Both the position numbers and the translations under genes were made by a program. Positions 7,020 to 8,172 of a stretch of DNA of 8,172 bases are shown here, one piece after another; within the stretch, counting starts at the first letter, position 1, and the number at the start of each line of letters is the position of its first letter. Source of the stretch: Burkholderiales bacterium (GTDB lineage Bacteria; Pseudomonadota; Gammaproteobacteria; Burkholderiales; Burkholderiaceae_C). The notes beneath the pieces are model-generated. The model saw only the letters and a list, made by a program, of their open reading frames with translations, was not told the DNA's origin and made no database searches. The DNA lies in NCBI GenBank assembly GCA_005789685.1, contig SXXD01000002.1, positions 1-8,172 on the forward strand, in the 5' to 3' direction.

Positions 7020-8172
7020 ATGACTTGGATCAACCGCATAAATTTACTGGGCCCCAGCTTCACAACGGAGGTGATGCCCACCCCTGTGCCAGAGCCTAGT
7101 TGGGTCGCCCAAAATTTCAAATTGGGGCAAGACTTGGGTCTGCCCGATCATTGGCTGAATGGCACTGAAGGGCTGGCCGTTTTCAGTGGCAATGGATTGT
7201 GGGAGGGCATGCAAGCCCGCGCCAGTGTTTACAGTGGTCACCAGTTTGGACAATGGGCAGGTCAATTGGGCGATGGGCGTGCATTGAGCTTAGGAGAATA
7301 TGCCAGCCCCAATGGCGCCGTAGAAATTCAACTGAAAGGCGCAGGCAAGACGCCCTATTCCAGAATGGGCGATGGGCGCGCCGTTTTGCGCTCAAGCATT
7401 CGAGAATACCTTTGCAGTGAGGCCATGGCGGGATTGGGTATACCCACCACGCGCGCACTTTGTTTAACGGGCTCCCCTCTTTCCGTTCTGCGTGAAGAAC
7501 TGGAAACAGCGGCCATTGTGACAAGAACTGCCCCCAGCTTTATTCGATTTGGGCACTTCGAACATTTTGCAAACCATGGCTCCCCCATGGGAATTGAACA
7601 CCTCAAGCAATTGGCAGATTTCGTCATCTCGAATCACTTCCTAACAGAAGACTTCTCATCGAACAACCCCTATGCCACGCTTTTGGAAAAGGTAAGCGTC
7701 AGCACGGCTAAGTTGATAGCGCAATGGCAAGCAGTTGGTTTTTGTCATGGCGTCATGAACACCGACAACATGAGCATCTTGGGACTGACACTCGACTATG
7801 GTCCATTCCAGTTCTTAGATGGCTTTAACCCTGGGCACATTTGCAACCACTCAGACTCTATGGGGCGCTATGCCTATGATCGTCAACCGCAAGTGGCTTA
7901 CTGGAATTTATTTTGTTTGGCTCAAGCATTGATGCCGCTCATTGAGGAACAAGACTTGGCCATGAAAGCTTTGGAGCCTTACAAGACTGCCTTTGCCGAA
8001 AGTTGGGAAATTGGCTTTTTGAATAAATTGGGCATGGAAAAACAACAGGACCCTGCTCTTGCCAGTGACGACAAAACACTGCTCAACGATTTGCTTCAAT
8101 TGCTTGCCAACGAGCAAGTTGACTTCACTATTTTTTGGCGCAGACTCAGCCACGCCGCACCCACCACACAAG
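7020..8172 (+). CDS. selO: SelO/YdiU family protein (UPF0061), 3' end cut by the window
   Basis: SelO proteins have a protein-kinase-like fold that binds ATP in a flipped orientation; characterised members transfer AMP to serine, threonine or tyrosine of other proteins and are linked to redox stress. The frame is open for 384 codons to the window edge; the family is about 480-520, so roughly 100 or more residues, including the C-terminal tail, are missing. Visible blocks: [19 protein letters not shown] (70-88), [20 protein letters not shown] (105-124) with the nucleotide-binding lysine K106, SSIREYL (125-131) with E129, [14 protein letters not shown] (168-181) with two arginines, [11 protein letters not shown] (243-253) with N250, and DYGPF (259-263) whose aspartate corresponds to the kinase DFG. 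All expected active-site residues are present. The ATG at 7020 is preferred because residues 5-30 ([10 protein letters not shown], then [13 protein letters not shown]) match the conserved family N-terminus, upstream of the ATG at 7074. The ribosome site is weak. It is divergent from the ligase and probably unrelated to it. Confidence 0.93.
   Translation, partial: MTWINRINLLGPSFTTEVMPTPVPEPSWVAQNFKLGQDLGLPDHWLNGTEGLAVFSGNGLWEGMQARASVYSGHQFGQWAGQLGDGRALSLGEYASPNGAVEIQLKGAGKTPYSRMGDGRAVLRSSIREYLCSEAMAGLGIPTTRALCLTGSPLSVLREELETAAIVTRTAPSFIRFGHFEHFANHGSPMGIEHLKQLADFVISNHFLTEDFSSNNPYATLLEKVSVSTAKLIAQWQAVGFCHGVMNTDNMSILGLTLDYGPFQFLDGFNPGHICNHSDSMGRYAYDRQPQVAYWNLFCLAQALMPLIEEQDLAMKALEPYKTAFAESWEIGFLNKLGMEKQQDPALASDDKTLLNDLLQLLANEQVDFTIFWRRLSHAAPTTQ

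Noticed and set aside
7074..7076. Alternative ATG start for selO preceded by GGAGG
   Set aside because: The GGAGG is only 2 bases away, too close for a working site, and starting here would remove the conserved residues 5-19 of the family.
6914..7120. N-terminal extension of the acyl-CoA ligase frame to 7120
   Set aside because: The extension is cysteine-rich, unlike the family, overlaps the conserved SelO N-terminus on the other strand, and is contradicted by the GAGGTG site just before 6913.
7267..7380. Near-repeat of GGCGATGGGCG in selO (about 7270 and 7366)
   Set aside because: Both copies encode the two GDGRA motifs that are normal for SelO, so this is protein conservation and not a DNA repeat.
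7044..7627. Minus-strand open frames across the right part of the window (7044-7265, 7183-7524, 7355-7627)
   Set aside because: All are antisense to the SelO gene, whose conserved motifs are continuous across this interval; the minus-strand translations resemble nothing.

Overview
The window looks like the chromosome of a betaproteobacterium of the Burkholderiales, most likely Comamonadaceae. That placement is by resemblance of the proteins (LivF with a GRNGSGRST Walker A, LivG with an LTYAEQ signature, a long LivM, an AlkK/DmdB-type ligase, a SelO protein) and is not backed by a search. Base composition looks near-balanced, and no mobile element, integrase, tRNA, rRNA or CRISPR array is visible. 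All reading frames judged to be genes are intact.

From position 17 to 6913 everything is on the minus strand. In transcription order it holds an AMP-forming acyl-CoA ligase (6913-5285), a 147-base gap with a candidate promoter, a periplasmic substrate-binding protein (5137-3902), an intergenic hairpin with a T-run (3883-3847), and then four tightly packed genes for a branched-chain-amino-acid-type (HAAT/LIV-I family) ABC importer: permeases LivH and LivM, and ATPases LivG and LivF. The last four genes are separated by 4, -1 and 1 bases. From 7020 to the right edge, on the plus strand and divergent from the ligase, lies a SelO/YdiU (UPF0061) pseudokinase-fold protein whose C-terminus is cut off by the window.

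Reading the genes together: the binding protein captures a small solute in the periplasm, LivH/LivM form the channel, and LivG/LivF power it. The adjacent ligase activates a carboxylic acid to its CoA thioester. A natural inference is that the importer brings in an organic acid that the ligase activates, rather than a branched-chain amino acid, but the sequence does not identify the substrate. The hairpin after the binding-protein gene would give the usual excess of binding protein over membrane parts.

This is mostly an ordinary region. The points worth a second look are an apparently asymmetric pair of ATP sites in LivG/LivF, a roughly 105-residue C-terminal extension on LivM, two inserts in LivH (one with two cysteines), the intra-operon terminator and a dyad inside the candidate promoter. 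Several starts are shorter than the longest open frame suggests, and the ribosome binding sites that decide them are listed. No undescribed system was found.
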